From positions 1 to 60,187 of the forward strand of contig CAIYZJ010000117.1 of NCBI GenBank assembly GCA_903930675.1: a stretch of 60,187 nucleotides of DNA. Direction: 5' to 3'. The DNA comes from an uncultured Hyphomicrobiales bacterium (GTDB lineage: Bacteria; Pseudomonadota; Alphaproteobacteria; Rhizobiales; Beijerinckiaceae). Below, piece after piece: positions 17,272 through 25,189 of this stretch. Position 1 is the stretch's first letter; the number at the start of each line of letters is the position of its first letter. A model generated the notes under the pieces. It made no database searches. It saw only the letters and a program-made list of their open reading frames with translations, and was not told the DNA's origin. Made by a program: the position numbers and the translations under genes.

Positions 17272-17281
17272 GCTCATTTCC

Positions 17282-18415
17282 TCACGCTTTGTGCCACAAG
17301 GCTCCGTTGATGATGACATGGGAGGCCAGTAGACGGGTTTTGCTCGTCAACTGCTCGCCTGTCGAGTCGACATAGTCGAACGCGCCTTCGCGCCAGTCAA
17401 TCACCGTCGCATCGCCCGCGCTGCCGGCTTTGAAGGTGCCGAGATCGGGGCGGTTCAGCGCATGGGCGGCATTCTGGGTGGCCGAGCGGATGACCTCGAC
17501 CAGCGGCATGCCGAGTTCGATGAATTTCGACATGGTGGTCAACAAATCGAAGGCCGGACCGTCAATGCACAGCGCATGAACATCGGAGGAGATGCAATCG
17601 GGCATGAAATTGTTTTTCAGCATGGTGCGGGCGGTGGCAAAGGAGAACGAGCCCATGCCGTGGCCGATGTCGAAAATCACGCCGCGCTTGCGCGCTTCCA
17701 GCACTTCGGGAATCACACCGCCCGCGGCTGTGGCCGGCGAATTGGGGAAGGGGCGGAAGCAATGGGTCAAAATATCGCCCTTGCGCAAGCGGGCCAGCAC
17801 ATCCGGCAAAGTGGGCGGCGGATAGTCGATATGCACCATCAGCGGCATGCCGACCTCGTCGGCGACCTGACGGGCAATGTCGAGCGGCACGATGCCGGAA
17901 TTGCCCGAGGCATGGAAGCCCACCCGCACCTTGATGCCAGCCAGCGTATCGCGATGCCCACGCGCGACATCGACGGTATCGAGCGGCGCCATCAACCGCA
18001 AATCGCCGCTTTCACCCACCATGATGCGCTTGGAAAAGCCGTAAATACCGGCAAATGACACGTTCAGATAGGCAATCACCCGCACGGGCGAGGGCTTGAT
18101 CACATGTTCGAGAAAACCGGGATAATTGCCCGGTCCGGCCGATCCGGTATCGACCACCGTGGTGCAACCGCCTTTGCCGAGAATGACAGGATCAACCCCT
18201 AAAGAAGTCCCGCCCCAATAGGTATGTGTGTGCAGATCGATCAGGCCGGGCGTGACAATCTTGCCTTCGACATGTTCGACCGAAGCGGCCTGTGCGGCCA
18301 GCCCGTCGCCGACGGCCACGACTTTGCCTGCTTGAAACGCCACATCGGTGATACGGTCGATCGCTTGGGAAGGATCGATCACACGACCTCCGGTCAGAAC
18401 AAGATCAAATGACAT
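17282..18415 (-). CDS. Amidohydrolase/deacetylase-family metallohydrolase (COG3964)
   Basis: 377 residues, amidohydrolase superfamily. GLIDLHTHTYWGG is the HxH metal motif, followed by a carboxylated-Lys candidate in LAGIKVRVGF, the histidines in MVHIDYPP and TLHC-like DILTHCFRP, and Asp in CISSDVHAL. It is often mis-annotated as dihydroorotase. From memory, COG3964 members of Agrobacterium and Ochrobactrum hydrolyse acetyl-(R)-mandelate and N-acetyl-D-amino acid esters, which fits deacylation of a D-configured substrate. It is the first gene of the leftward operon, so it likely starts the pathway by freeing an amine for the PLP enzyme. It is divergent from the ABC importer across a 221-base regulatory region. 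Confidence 0.87.
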   Translation of the reverse strand: MSFDLVLTGGRVIDPSQAIDRITDVAFQAGKVVAVGDGLAAQAASVEHVEGKIVTPGLIDLHTHTYWGGTSLGVDPVILGKGGCTTVVDTGSAGPGNYPGFLEHVIKPSPVRVIAYLNVSFAGIYGFSKRIMVGESGDLRLMAPLDTVDVARGHRDTLAGIKVRVGFHASGNSGIVPLDIARQVADEVGMPLMVHIDYPPPTLPDVLARLRKGDILTHCFRPFPNSPATAAGGVIPEVLEARKRGVIFDIGHGMGSFSFATARTMLKNNFMPDCISSDVHALCIDGPAFDLLTTMSKFIELGMPLVEVIRSATQNAAHALNRPDLGTFKAGSAGDATVIDWREGAFDYVDSTGEQLTSKTRLLASHVIINGALWHKA

Positions 18416-18469
18416 GCGCCCCTAACTCCTCATGCTGTGCCCGCAAGTCGGGCATTTGATGTCTTTATA

Positions 18470-18484
18470 TGGAAAAAAATTACA
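18470..18484. promoter_or_regulatory. HexR-like operator candidate in the divergent intergenic region
   Basis: TGGAAAAAAATTACA is a pseudo-palindrome (TGNAA-N5-TTNCA). It agrees with the HexR consensus as I remember it (TGTARTWWWAYTACA) at 13 of 15 positions. HexR is an RpiR-family regulator that responds to KDPG, and the RpiR-type gene at the end of the rightward operon is the natural candidate ligand-binding protein. The site is 55 bases upstream of the amidohydrolase start. Binding is inference. Confidence 0.4.
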
Positions 18485-18555
18485 TAAAAAAACATGCGAT
18501 GGTCAATAGCGCTTATTTTTGCGCTGCAATATGACAATAAATTGCAAAATTCGCA

Positions 18556-18595
18556 TTGACAGGGGGTCAGATGTCTTAATAAATTTTCATTTAAG
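18556..18595 (+). promoter_or_regulatory. Promoter of the ABC importer operon with an overlapping palindrome
   Basis: A perfect TTGACA (18556-18561) and ATAAAT (18579-18584) are separated by 17 bases. An imperfect palindrome spans 18575-18595, with CTTAA and TTAAG arms 11 bases apart and inner TAAAT/ATTTA arms, and so covers the -10 element. A repressor bound there would block transcription. The start codon of the solute-binding protein lies about 45 bases downstream. Confidence 0.5.
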
Positions 18596-18636
18596 TCACC
18601 ATTGCATGAAGGTGCAAAATCAAGGGGGAAATTTGA

Positions 18637-20196
18637 ATGTCGACACCGTTTTCCATTCTGACTCATTTAAACCGCAGGCATGTGCTGGGTGCAATCGGTC
18701 TGGCCACTGTGGCGGCAGTCGGCGCACCACTGGCCGCGCTCGCGCAGACCAGCGTCAACCTTGCGATGATCGGCGAACCGCAGTCGCTTGACCCGATGGC
18801 GTCGACTGCCGATCTGGTCTCCATCATCATGCAGCATGTTTACGAGCCGCTTTACACGTTTGACGACAAATGGGTTGTCAAGCCGATGCTTGCCTCCGAC
18901 ATGCCCAAAATCAGCGCCGACGGCAAAACCTACACCATCGAGATCCGCAAAGGCGTCAAACTCCATAACGGCCGCGAACTCGATTCCGGGGATGTCGTTG
19001 CCTCGCTCAAACGCTGGGTCGAGATGACCCCGCGCGGCAAGGCTCTGGGCAAGAGTATCACCGGCATTGTCGCCAAGGACGGCAATACAGTCGAAATCGC
19101 CCTGTCGGATGTCCAGCCTGCTTTGCTGGCGCATCTGGCCCTGCCATCGGGCTTTGCCGGGATCATGGCCAAGGAATCGATTGCCACACCGCTTGTCGAA
19201 TTCGTCGGAACCGGTCCCTATAAATTCCGCGAGCGCAAGCCCGACCAGTTCGTCGTGCTCGTCAAGCATGACGGCTATAATGCCCGCTCGGAAGCACCAA
19301 GCGGCTATGCGGGCAAGCGCGAAGCCAAGGTGGATGAATTGCGGTTTATTCCCGTGCCCAATGCCAATACCCGCACCGAAGGCGTTATTGCAGGCCAATA
19401 TCACTTTGCCGATCAGCTGCCTGTGGAAAGCAACAAGAAAGTCACAGCGGCCGGCAATGTCAGTCCTGTGCTGACCATGCCTTATGGCTTCCCGTATTTC
19501 CCCACCAATACAGTACAGGGCCCGATGAAGGATGTGAAAATCCGTCAGGCCTTCCAGATGGCTTTGAATGCCGAAGAAATCCTGATGGCCGGTTTCGGTG
19601 ATCCGAAATTCTATGCTGTCAGCGCCGAGCATTTCCCCAAGGGCTCGCCCTTCTATTCCGAGGCAGGCAAGGGCCAGTACAACAAGGGCGATGCGGCAGG
19701 AGCCAAAAAACTGCTGGCGGAAGCCAAATATGACGGCACTCCGATCCGCATCCTCAATTCCAAACAATACGACTATCATCACCGCATGGCTCTGGTCATG
19801 GCCGAACAGCTGAAGGCTGCGGGCTTTGCCGTGACACTGGATGTGGTCGATTGGGCCACCTTGGTGCAGCGTCGTGCCGATCCGGCAGTATGGGATATTT
19901 ATGTGACCCATTCCGCCTTCCTGCCCGAGCCGATGCTGTCGCCACCCCAATTGGGTGACGGTGCCCCCGGGGGCTGGAAGTCACCTGCAAAGGATGCGGC
20001 TCTGGCCGCCTTCAACTCCGAGCCCGATGCAGCTAAGCGCGGTGCCTTGTGGGCCAAGGTGCAACAGACTGTCTATGACGAAGTGCCCTATATCCGCGTC
20101 GGCAATTTCGCAGCCCTCTCTGGCGTGTCGAACAAGATGAAGGGCTATACGCCAATGCCATGGCCGGCCTTCTGGAATGTGAGCGTCACACCCTGA
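18637..20196 (+). CDS. ABC transporter solute-binding protein, family 5 (Dpp/Opp type)
   Basis: 519 residues, SBP_bac_5. The leader has twin arginines (LNRRHVLGAIG) and a hydrophobic run ending AALAQ, so Tat export is likely; cleavage is near residue 36. VNLAMIGEPQSLDPMAST, VYEPLYTFDDKW, YTIEIRKGVKLHNGREL and GTGPYKFRERKP are family landmarks. The periplasmic protein captures a peptide, oligosaccharide or amino acid derivative for the permease encoded downstream. It is the first gene of the rightward operon and is followed by a hairpin that may limit read-through, the usual way binding protein is made in excess. The substrate is not readable from sequence; the divergent catabolic genes point to an N-acylated D-amino acid or amino-sugar acid. 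Confidence 0.9.
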   Translation: MSTPFSILTHLNRRHVLGAIGLATVAAVGAPLAALAQTSVNLAMIGEPQSLDPMASTADLVSIIMQHVYEPLYTFDDKWVVKPMLASDMPKISADGKTYTIEIRKGVKLHNGRELDSGDVVASLKRWVEMTPRGKALGKSITGIVAKDGNTVEIALSDVQPALLAHLALPSGFAGIMAKESIATPLVEFVGTGPYKFRERKPDQFVVLVKHDGYNARSEAPSGYAGKREAKVDELRFIPVPNANTRTEGVIAGQYHFADQLPVESNKKVTAAGNVSPVLTMPYGFPYFPTNTVQGPMKDVKIRQAFQMALNAEEILMAGFGDPKFYAVSAEHFPKGSPFYSEAGKGQYNKGDAAGAKKLLAEAKYDGTPIRILNSKQYDYHHRMALVMAEQLKAAGFAVTLDVVDWATLVQRRADPAVWDIYVTHSAFLPEPMLSPPQLGDGAPGGWKSPAKDAALAAFNSEPDAAKRGALWAKVQQTVYDEVPYIRVGNFAALSGVSNKMKGYTPMPWPAFWNVSVTP

Positions 20197-20212
20197 TCAG
20201 GCTTTGACGATC

Positions 20213-20241
20213 GGGCGGCGGCAAATCCGCCGCCCGCTTTT
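20213..20241 (+). terminator. Intercistronic hairpin/attenuator after the binding-protein gene
   Basis: A perfect 9-bp GC stem (GGGCGGCGG / CCGCCGCCC) with a CAAAT loop is followed by GCTTTTGTCTT. It lies between the binding-protein gene and the first permease gene (139-base gap) and is likely a partial terminator or an mRNA-stabilising structure. Confidence 0.7.
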
Positions 20242-20335
20242 GTCTTGTCCCTTTAATTTATTTTTTTCCGGATGATTTGCGGCGCATCACTCTGGCGCGA
20301 TCGGTCTTGTTGCAGGCGAGGGGCGGAGTTCGGCG

Positions 20336-21280
20336 ATGGGACGGTTTTTTCTGCGCAGACTGGCCGGTTTGCTGATCGTGATGGCCCTTGTGGCCACCAT
20401 GGTGTTTTTTCTGACGCGTCTGGCCCCCGGTGATCCGGCGGCTTTGATGCTGGGCGATCAGGCCACGGTGGAAGATATTGCCAAATTGCGCGCCACCTAT
20501 GGGCTGGACAAACCCTTGCTGGTGCAATTCGGATTGTGGGTGAAGGAAATTGTGTCGGGCAATCTCGGCCAGTCGATTTTTCTGCAACGCCCTGTCACCC
20601 AAGCGTTGAGCGAGCGGGCCGAGCCGACCTTTTTCCTCGCGCTGTTTTCTGTCTCGATTGCCGCATTGATCGGGATCCCCGCAGGCATTGCCTCGGCGGT
20701 CTGGCGCGGGCGGTGGCTGGATCAGGCGTTGAGCGGCTTGGCGATGGTGGCCGCCAATATTCCGAGTTTCTGGCTCGGGCTGATTTTCATCCAGATTTTT
20801 GCCGTCAAATTCGGCTGGTTTCCGGTGGCGGGCTATGGCGATCCCGGCGCTTCCTTTCTGGTGCGCTTGCAGCATCTGGTTTTGCCCGCCAGCGTGTTGG
20901 GCATTGTCAATTCCGCGCTGATCACCCGATTCACCCGCGCCAGCATGCTTGACATTCTGAGCGAGGATTTTATCCGCACCGCCCGCTCCAAAGGTCTGGC
21001 CGAGCGGGTGGTGATCTGGCGTCATGCCTTCGGCAATGCGCTGATCCCCGTGATCACCGTGGTGGGGCTGACGGCGGCTTTGCTGGTTGGTGGTGCAATT
21101 GTTACCGAAACCGTATTCGGCCTGCCCGGCATCGGCAATCTGGTGGTCTCCGCCGTGCTGCGGCGTGATTATCCGGTCATTCAGGGCGCGCTGATCGTGG
21201 TGGCGGCCGTCTATGTGCTGATCAATCTGGCGGTCGATCTGATCTATGCTCTGGCCGACCCGCGCGTGAGAGCAGGCTGA
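20336..21280 (+). CDS. ABC transporter permease, DppB type
   Basis: 314 residues with about six membrane segments. The N-terminal FFLRRLAGLLIVMALVATMVFFLTRLAPGDPA is characteristic of DppB/OppB permeases, and the EAA loop reads ARSKGLAERVVIWRHAFGNALIPVITV. It forms the inner-membrane channel with the next gene product. GGCGGAG precedes the ATG; the stop overlaps the next start (TGATG). Confidence 0.93.
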   Translation: MGRFFLRRLAGLLIVMALVATMVFFLTRLAPGDPAALMLGDQATVEDIAKLRATYGLDKPLLVQFGLWVKEIVSGNLGQSIFLQRPVTQALSERAEPTFFLALFSVSIAALIGIPAGIASAVWRGRWLDQALSGLAMVAANIPSFWLGLIFIQIFAVKFGWFPVAGYGDPGASFLVRLQHLVLPASVLGIVNSALITRFTRASMLDILSEDFIRTARSKGLAERVVIWRHAFGNALIPVITVVGLTAALLVGGAIVTETVFGLPGIGNLVVSAVLRRDYPVIQGALIVVAAVYVLINLAVDLIYALADPRVRAG

Positions 21281-22146
21281 TGGAAGCCGCGAGCATGGCG
21301 CAGGCCAATCCTGCCCGCCTGTTTTTCAAACGGCTGTTCCGGCGCAAGCTGGTTCTGGTCGCCACAATCGTGCTGGGCGTGATCGTACTGGCGGCGTTGC
21401 TGGCACCATGGGTGGCACCCTTCAAGCCCGATGCCATGCGGATGGCCCGCCGCTTGAAACCGCCGAGCGATATCAACTGGCTGGGCACCGACGAGTTTGG
21501 CCGCGATATCCTCTCGCGCATCATTTTCGGCGGGCGCGCCTCGCTCGGGATCGGAGCTGCTGTGGTTGTGTTGTCGATGAGCGTCGGCACCGTGTTCGGC
21601 CTGCTGGCAGGCTATGTCAAAGGGCTTGATGCGCTGATCATGCGTTTGGCCGATGCGATGATGGCACTGCCCGATATTCTGCTGGCGATTTTTCTGGTGG
21701 CGATTCTGGGGCCCTCGGCGGGCAATGTCGTGCTGGCTTTGTCGATTGTCTATGCGCCGCGCGTGGTGCGGGTGGTCAGGGCTTCGACGCTGGTGGTGAG
21801 TGAATTGCCGTTTGTCGAGGCGGCGCGGGCTTTGGGGGTCTCGACCTTTCGAATTCTGCGCGTGCATATCCTGCTCAATGTCGCATCCCCCATTCTGGTC
21901 CAGGCGACCTTTATTTTTGCCTATGCGGTGCTGGCCGAAGCAGGCCTGTCCTTCTTGGGGGCCGGTGTGCCGCCCGAAGTGCCGACATGGGGCACGATGA
22001 TCGCATCGGGCCAGCAATATGCCGATGATGCTTTCTGGGTTGTGCTGTTTCCCGGTCTGGCGATTGTTCTGGCTGCTTTGTCACTGCAACTGATCGGCGA
22101 TGGCTTGCGCGATATGCTCGATCCCAAATTGCGCAAGGCCTTGTGA
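21280..22146 (+). CDS. ABC transporter permease, DppC type
   Basis: 288 residues. WLGTDEFGRDILSRIIFGGRASLGIG is the DppC/OppC hallmark after the first membrane helix. The EAA loop is AARALGVSTFRILRVHILLNVASPILV, followed by EAGLSFLGAGVPPEVPTWGTMI. It pairs with the DppB-type subunit. The annotated ATG overlaps the upstream stop by one base; an internal ATG at 21295 is an alternative start. Confidence 0.93.
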   Translation: MEAASMAQANPARLFFKRLFRRKLVLVATIVLGVIVLAALLAPWVAPFKPDAMRMARRLKPPSDINWLGTDEFGRDILSRIIFGGRASLGIGAAVVVLSMSVGTVFGLLAGYVKGLDALIMRLADAMMALPDILLAIFLVAILGPSAGNVVLALSIVYAPRVVRVVRASTLVVSELPFVEAARALGVSTFRILRVHILLNVASPILVQATFIFAYAVLAEAGLSFLGAGVPPEVPTWGTMIASGQQYADDAFWVVLFPGLAIVLAALSLQLIGDGLRDMLDPKLRKAL

Positions 22147-23150
22147 CCATGACCGACCAACAGCAAACCCCTTTGTTGCAGATCGACGGGCTCTCGGTAT
22201 CCTTTCGCACCGAAACCGGCACTGTCACGCCGGTGCGCGGCGTGTCGCTTAACGTGCAGGCGGGCGAGACGCTGGCTCTGGTGGGGGAATCGGGGTCGGG
22301 CAAATCGGTCACCAGCCTTGCCGTGATGGGCCTGCTGCCGCGGCCTTCCGGTTTTATTGCGGCGGGCCAACTGCGCTATCGCACCCGCCAGAACGAGATG
22401 CTCGATCTGGCTGCGCTCGATCAGGACCGCTTGCGGCAATTGCGCGGCATCGAAATGGCGATGATCTTTCAGGAACCGATGACCAGCCTCAATCCGGTGC
22501 TGACCATCGGCGAACAGATTGCGGAATCGGTGCGGCTGCATCTTGGCCTTGATGGATCGGCCACCCGCAAGCGCGTCAGGGATATGCTCGATCTGGTCGA
22601 GATCCCCGATGCCGGCCGGCGGATGGATGATTATCCGCACCAGATGTCCGGCGGGATGCGCCAGCGGGTGATGATCGCGCTGGCAATGTCGTGCAATCCG
22701 GCTTTGCTGATCGCGGACGAGCCGACGACGGCACTGGATGTCACCATTCAGGCGCAAATTCTGGCCCTAATCGACCGCTTGCGCCGCGAAACCGGCATGG
22801 CGGTGTTGTTCATCACCCATAATCTCGGCGTGGTCTCGGAAATCGCCGATCGCGTGGCGGTGATGTATGGCGGGCAGGTGGTGGAAAGCGGGGAGACCGC
22901 GCCGCTGTTTCGTGCCCCGCGCCACCCTTACACCAAAGCCTTGCTGTCCTGCCTGCCGGCGCGGGCGGTTGTGCGTGACGGACGGCGGGTCATTCAGGCC
23001 ATTGCGGGCCAGCCCGGTGATTTCGGCCCCGCTTGCGCCTTTGCGCCGCGCTGTCCGATGGCGCAAGCCCAATGCGGGCTGACGCCGCCTGCCCTGGAAA
23101 GTGATGGGCAAGGCGATATCCGCTGCCTGCGCTGGAGGGAATGGGCATGA
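22143..23150 (+). CDS. ABC transporter ATP-binding protein, DppD type
   Basis: 335 residues. [18 protein letters not shown] is Walker [20 protein letters not shown] the ABC signature, and [20 protein letters not shown] Walker B. The C-terminal oligopeptide-transport extension carries the cysteine cluster ([14 protein letters not shown]) that binds an iron-sulfur cluster in related proteins. A GTG at 22143 overlaps the preceding stop (GTGA); an ATG at 22149 is the alternative start. Confidence 0.93.
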   Translation: MTMTDQQQTPLLQIDGLSVSFRTETGTVTPVRGVSLNVQAGETLALVGESGSGKSVTSLAVMGLLPRPSGFIAAGQLRYRTRQNEMLDLAALDQDRLRQLRGIEMAMIFQEPMTSLNPVLTIGEQIAESVRLHLGLDGSATRKRVRDMLDLVEIPDAGRRMDDYPHQMSGGMRQRVMIALAMSCNPALLIADEPTTALDVTIQAQILALIDRLRRETGMAVLFITHNLGVVSEIADRVAVMYGGQVVESGETAPLFRAPRHPYTKALLSCLPARAVVRDGRRVIQAIAGQPGDFGPACAFAPRCPMAQAQCGLTPPALESDGQGDIRCLRWREWA

Positions 23151-24109
23151 CAAAACCTTTGTTGTCTGTCTCGCATCTGGGCAAGGAATTTGTCACCGCC
23201 AAGGGCCGGTTGCGGGCGGTCGAGGATGTGAGTTTCGAGATTGCACCGGGCGAGGCCTTCGGACTGGTCGGTGAATCGGGCTCCGGCAAAAGCACCATCG
23301 GGCGGCTGGTTCTGCGGCTGATTGCGGCCAGCGGCGGGCAGGTGAGTTTTGACGGGCAGGCAATTGACGGCTTGTCCGAACGGCAGTTGAAGCCGTTTCG
23401 CGCACAGGCGCAGATGGTGTTTCAGGATCCCTTCGCCTCGCTCAATCCGCGTTTGCGGGTGCGCGATATTATCGGCGAGGCACTCGATACCCATGGCATT
23501 GCCCAAAACCGCCGCAGCGAGCGGATCGGTGAATTGCTGGAAATGGTCGGTTTGCAAAAATCCCATGCCGACCGGTTCCCGCATGAATTTTCCGGCGGGC
23601 AGCGCCAGCGCATCGGCATTGCGCGGGCTTTGGCGGTCGAGCCGAAACTGATCATCGCCGACGAGCCGGTCTCCGCACTCGATGTCTCGGTGCAGGCCCA
23701 GATCATCAATCTGCTGCAGGATTTGCGCGCCCGCTTCGGGCTGGCCTTGCTGTTCATCTCGCATGATCTCGATATTGTCGAATTGCTGTGCGAGCGGGTG
23801 GCCGTGCTCTATCTCGGCCGCGTAATGGAAATGGGGCCGACCGAGCGCGTGATGCGCCATCCGCGCCATCCTTATACCCGCGCTTTGCTGGCCGCCTCGC
23901 CCAAAGCCGATCCCGACGGACCCAAAGCGCGGCGGCTGATCATGGGGGATATTCCCTCGCCGCTTGATCCGCCTTCGGGCTGCGTGTTCCGCACCCGTTG
24001 CCCGCAGGCCCAAAGCCTGTGCGCGCAGGAGCGGCCCGTGTTGAGACAGGAGCAGGACGGCCATCAATTCGCCTGCCATTTCGATCTGGCAGCCGGGGAG
24101 GCGATCTGA
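23147..24109 (+). CDS. ABC transporter ATP-binding protein, DppF type
   Basis: About 320 residues. [18 protein letters not shown] is Walker A, FSGGQRQRIGIARALAVEP the signature and LIIADEPVSALDVSVQAQII Walker B; the C-terminal oligopeptide extension has CVFRTRCPQAQSLC. The ATG at 23147 overlaps the previous stop (ATGA) and has GAGGGA 7 bases upstream. It completes a two-permease, two-ATPase importer. The stop codon adjoins the regulator gene start. Confidence 0.93.
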   Translation: MTKPLLSVSHLGKEFVTAKGRLRAVEDVSFEIAPGEAFGLVGESGSGKSTIGRLVLRLIAASGGQVSFDGQAIDGLSERQLKPFRAQAQMVFQDPFASLNPRLRVRDIIGEALDTHGIAQNRRSERIGELLEMVGLQKSHADRFPHEFSGGQRQRIGIARALAVEPKLIIADEPVSALDVSVQAQIINLLQDLRARFGLALLFISHDLDIVELLCERVAVLYLGRVMEMGPTERVMRHPRHPYTRALLAASPKADPDGPKARRLIMGDIPSPLDPPSGCVFRTRCPQAQSLCAQERPVLRQEQDGHQFACHFDLAAGEAI

Positions 24110-25081
24110 ATGGAGGAGACTCCGATCCACGCCCCTGCAGAGACGGCGTTCCATGCCGAGAGCGCGGATGCACCCGATGTGCTGCGCGCCATCCGTCTGG
24201 CGATGGAGAGCCTGTCGAGCGGGCAGCGGCGGATTGCCGAACTGGTGCTGGACAATCCCGCTTGGGCGGTCAACACCAATGTCGAGGAACTGGCCCGCGC
24301 CGCCGAAGTCAGTGCGCCCACCATTGTGCGCTTTTGCCGCACGGTCGGCTGCGAGGGGGTCAAGGATTTCAAGCTGAAACTAGCGGGTGATCTGGCGCGC
24401 GGCACGCCCTTTCTGCATCGCGGGGTCAGCGAGGGTGACAGTGCCCACGATGTCGTGCGCAATGTGGTGGGCAGTCTGACGGCGGTCTTGTCGGAATGGC
24501 AAAGGCTGATCGACCCCGCCTTGATCGACCATGCTGCCAAGGCCATCAACGGCGCGCGCCGGATTGATTGTTACGGCACGGGCGCGACATCGAATTTTCT
24601 TGCGCAGGATTTGCAGGCCCGTCTGTTCCGGCTCGATCTGAACACCACGGCCTATTCGGATGCGCATTTCCAGCTGGTGGCCGCGGCCACGCTGACCCCT
24701 GCCGATGTGGTGGTGGCGATTTCCTTTGTCGGGCGCATGCCCTCTTTGCTGGAAGTGGTGCGCCTGGCCAAAGCGCGCGGGGCCACCATCATCGCCATCA
24801 CGCGCGGGCACACGCCGCTGGCCGCTTTGGCCGATATCGTGCTGGCCAGCGATGTGCCGCGCGATGCCACCATGCGGGTCGGCACCGAGGCCTATGTGGT
24901 GCAATTGCTGGTGATCGAGATGCTGATGGTGATGACCGGACTGTTGCGCGGCCCCGCTGTGATTGGCCGCTTGCGGGAAATCCATGACATTTTGCAAACC
25001 CATGGCGTCGACAGCGACGATCCCTCTTTGCTGCATTGGGGTTGGCGGCCCTTGCTGGGCGAGGACGAGGCGCAAGTTTAA
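24110..25081 (+). CDS. RpiR/MurR/HexR-family transcriptional regulator
   Basis: 323 residues. The N-terminal HTH_6 domain (about 25-105) reads AIRLAMESLSSGQRRIAELVLDNP and then VEELARAAEVSAPTIVRFCRTVGCEGVKDFKL. A SIS phosphosugar-binding domain follows (about 140-275), with GTGATSNFLAQDLQARL, ISFVGRMPSLLEVVRLAKARGATIIAIT and an LAxxAD-like stretch. SIS domains in this family sense phosphorylated sugars or sugar acids. GGGGAGG precedes the ATG, one base after the ATPase stop, so it is co-transcribed with the importer and probably controls both divergent operons. KDPG-like intermediates are plausible effectors given the aldolase in the regulon; this is inference. Confidence 0.9.
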   Translation: MEETPIHAPAETAFHAESADAPDVLRAIRLAMESLSSGQRRIAELVLDNPAWAVNTNVEELARAAEVSAPTIVRFCRTVGCEGVKDFKLKLAGDLARGTPFLHRGVSEGDSAHDVVRNVVGSLTAVLSEWQRLIDPALIDHAAKAINGARRIDCYGTGATSNFLAQDLQARLFRLDLNTTAYSDAHFQLVAAATLTPADVVVAISFVGRMPSLLEVVRLAKARGATIIAITRGHTPLAALADIVLASDVPRDATMRVGTEAYVVQLLVIEMLMVMTGLLRGPAVIGRLREIHDILQTHGVDSDDPSLLHWGWRPLLGEDEAQV

Positions 25082-25104
25082 TCAGCCGGCCGGGTCATTT
25101 CAGG

Positions 25105-25118
25105 TTTGAAATTTCAAA
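25105..25118. promoter_or_regulatory. Perfect 14-bp palindrome upstream of malonyl-CoA decarboxylase
   Basis: TTTGAAATTTCAAA is a perfect palindrome in the 108-base gap between the RpiR-type regulator and the malonyl-CoA decarboxylase gene. Its position suggests an operator for the downstream gene; which protein binds is unknown. Confidence 0.4.
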
Positions 25119-25189
25119 ATTAGCCCGTAACCTGACTTTCGCGTTGCGCTGCACCATGGGCGTTCGGCTGTGATGGGGGCAAGAATGGC

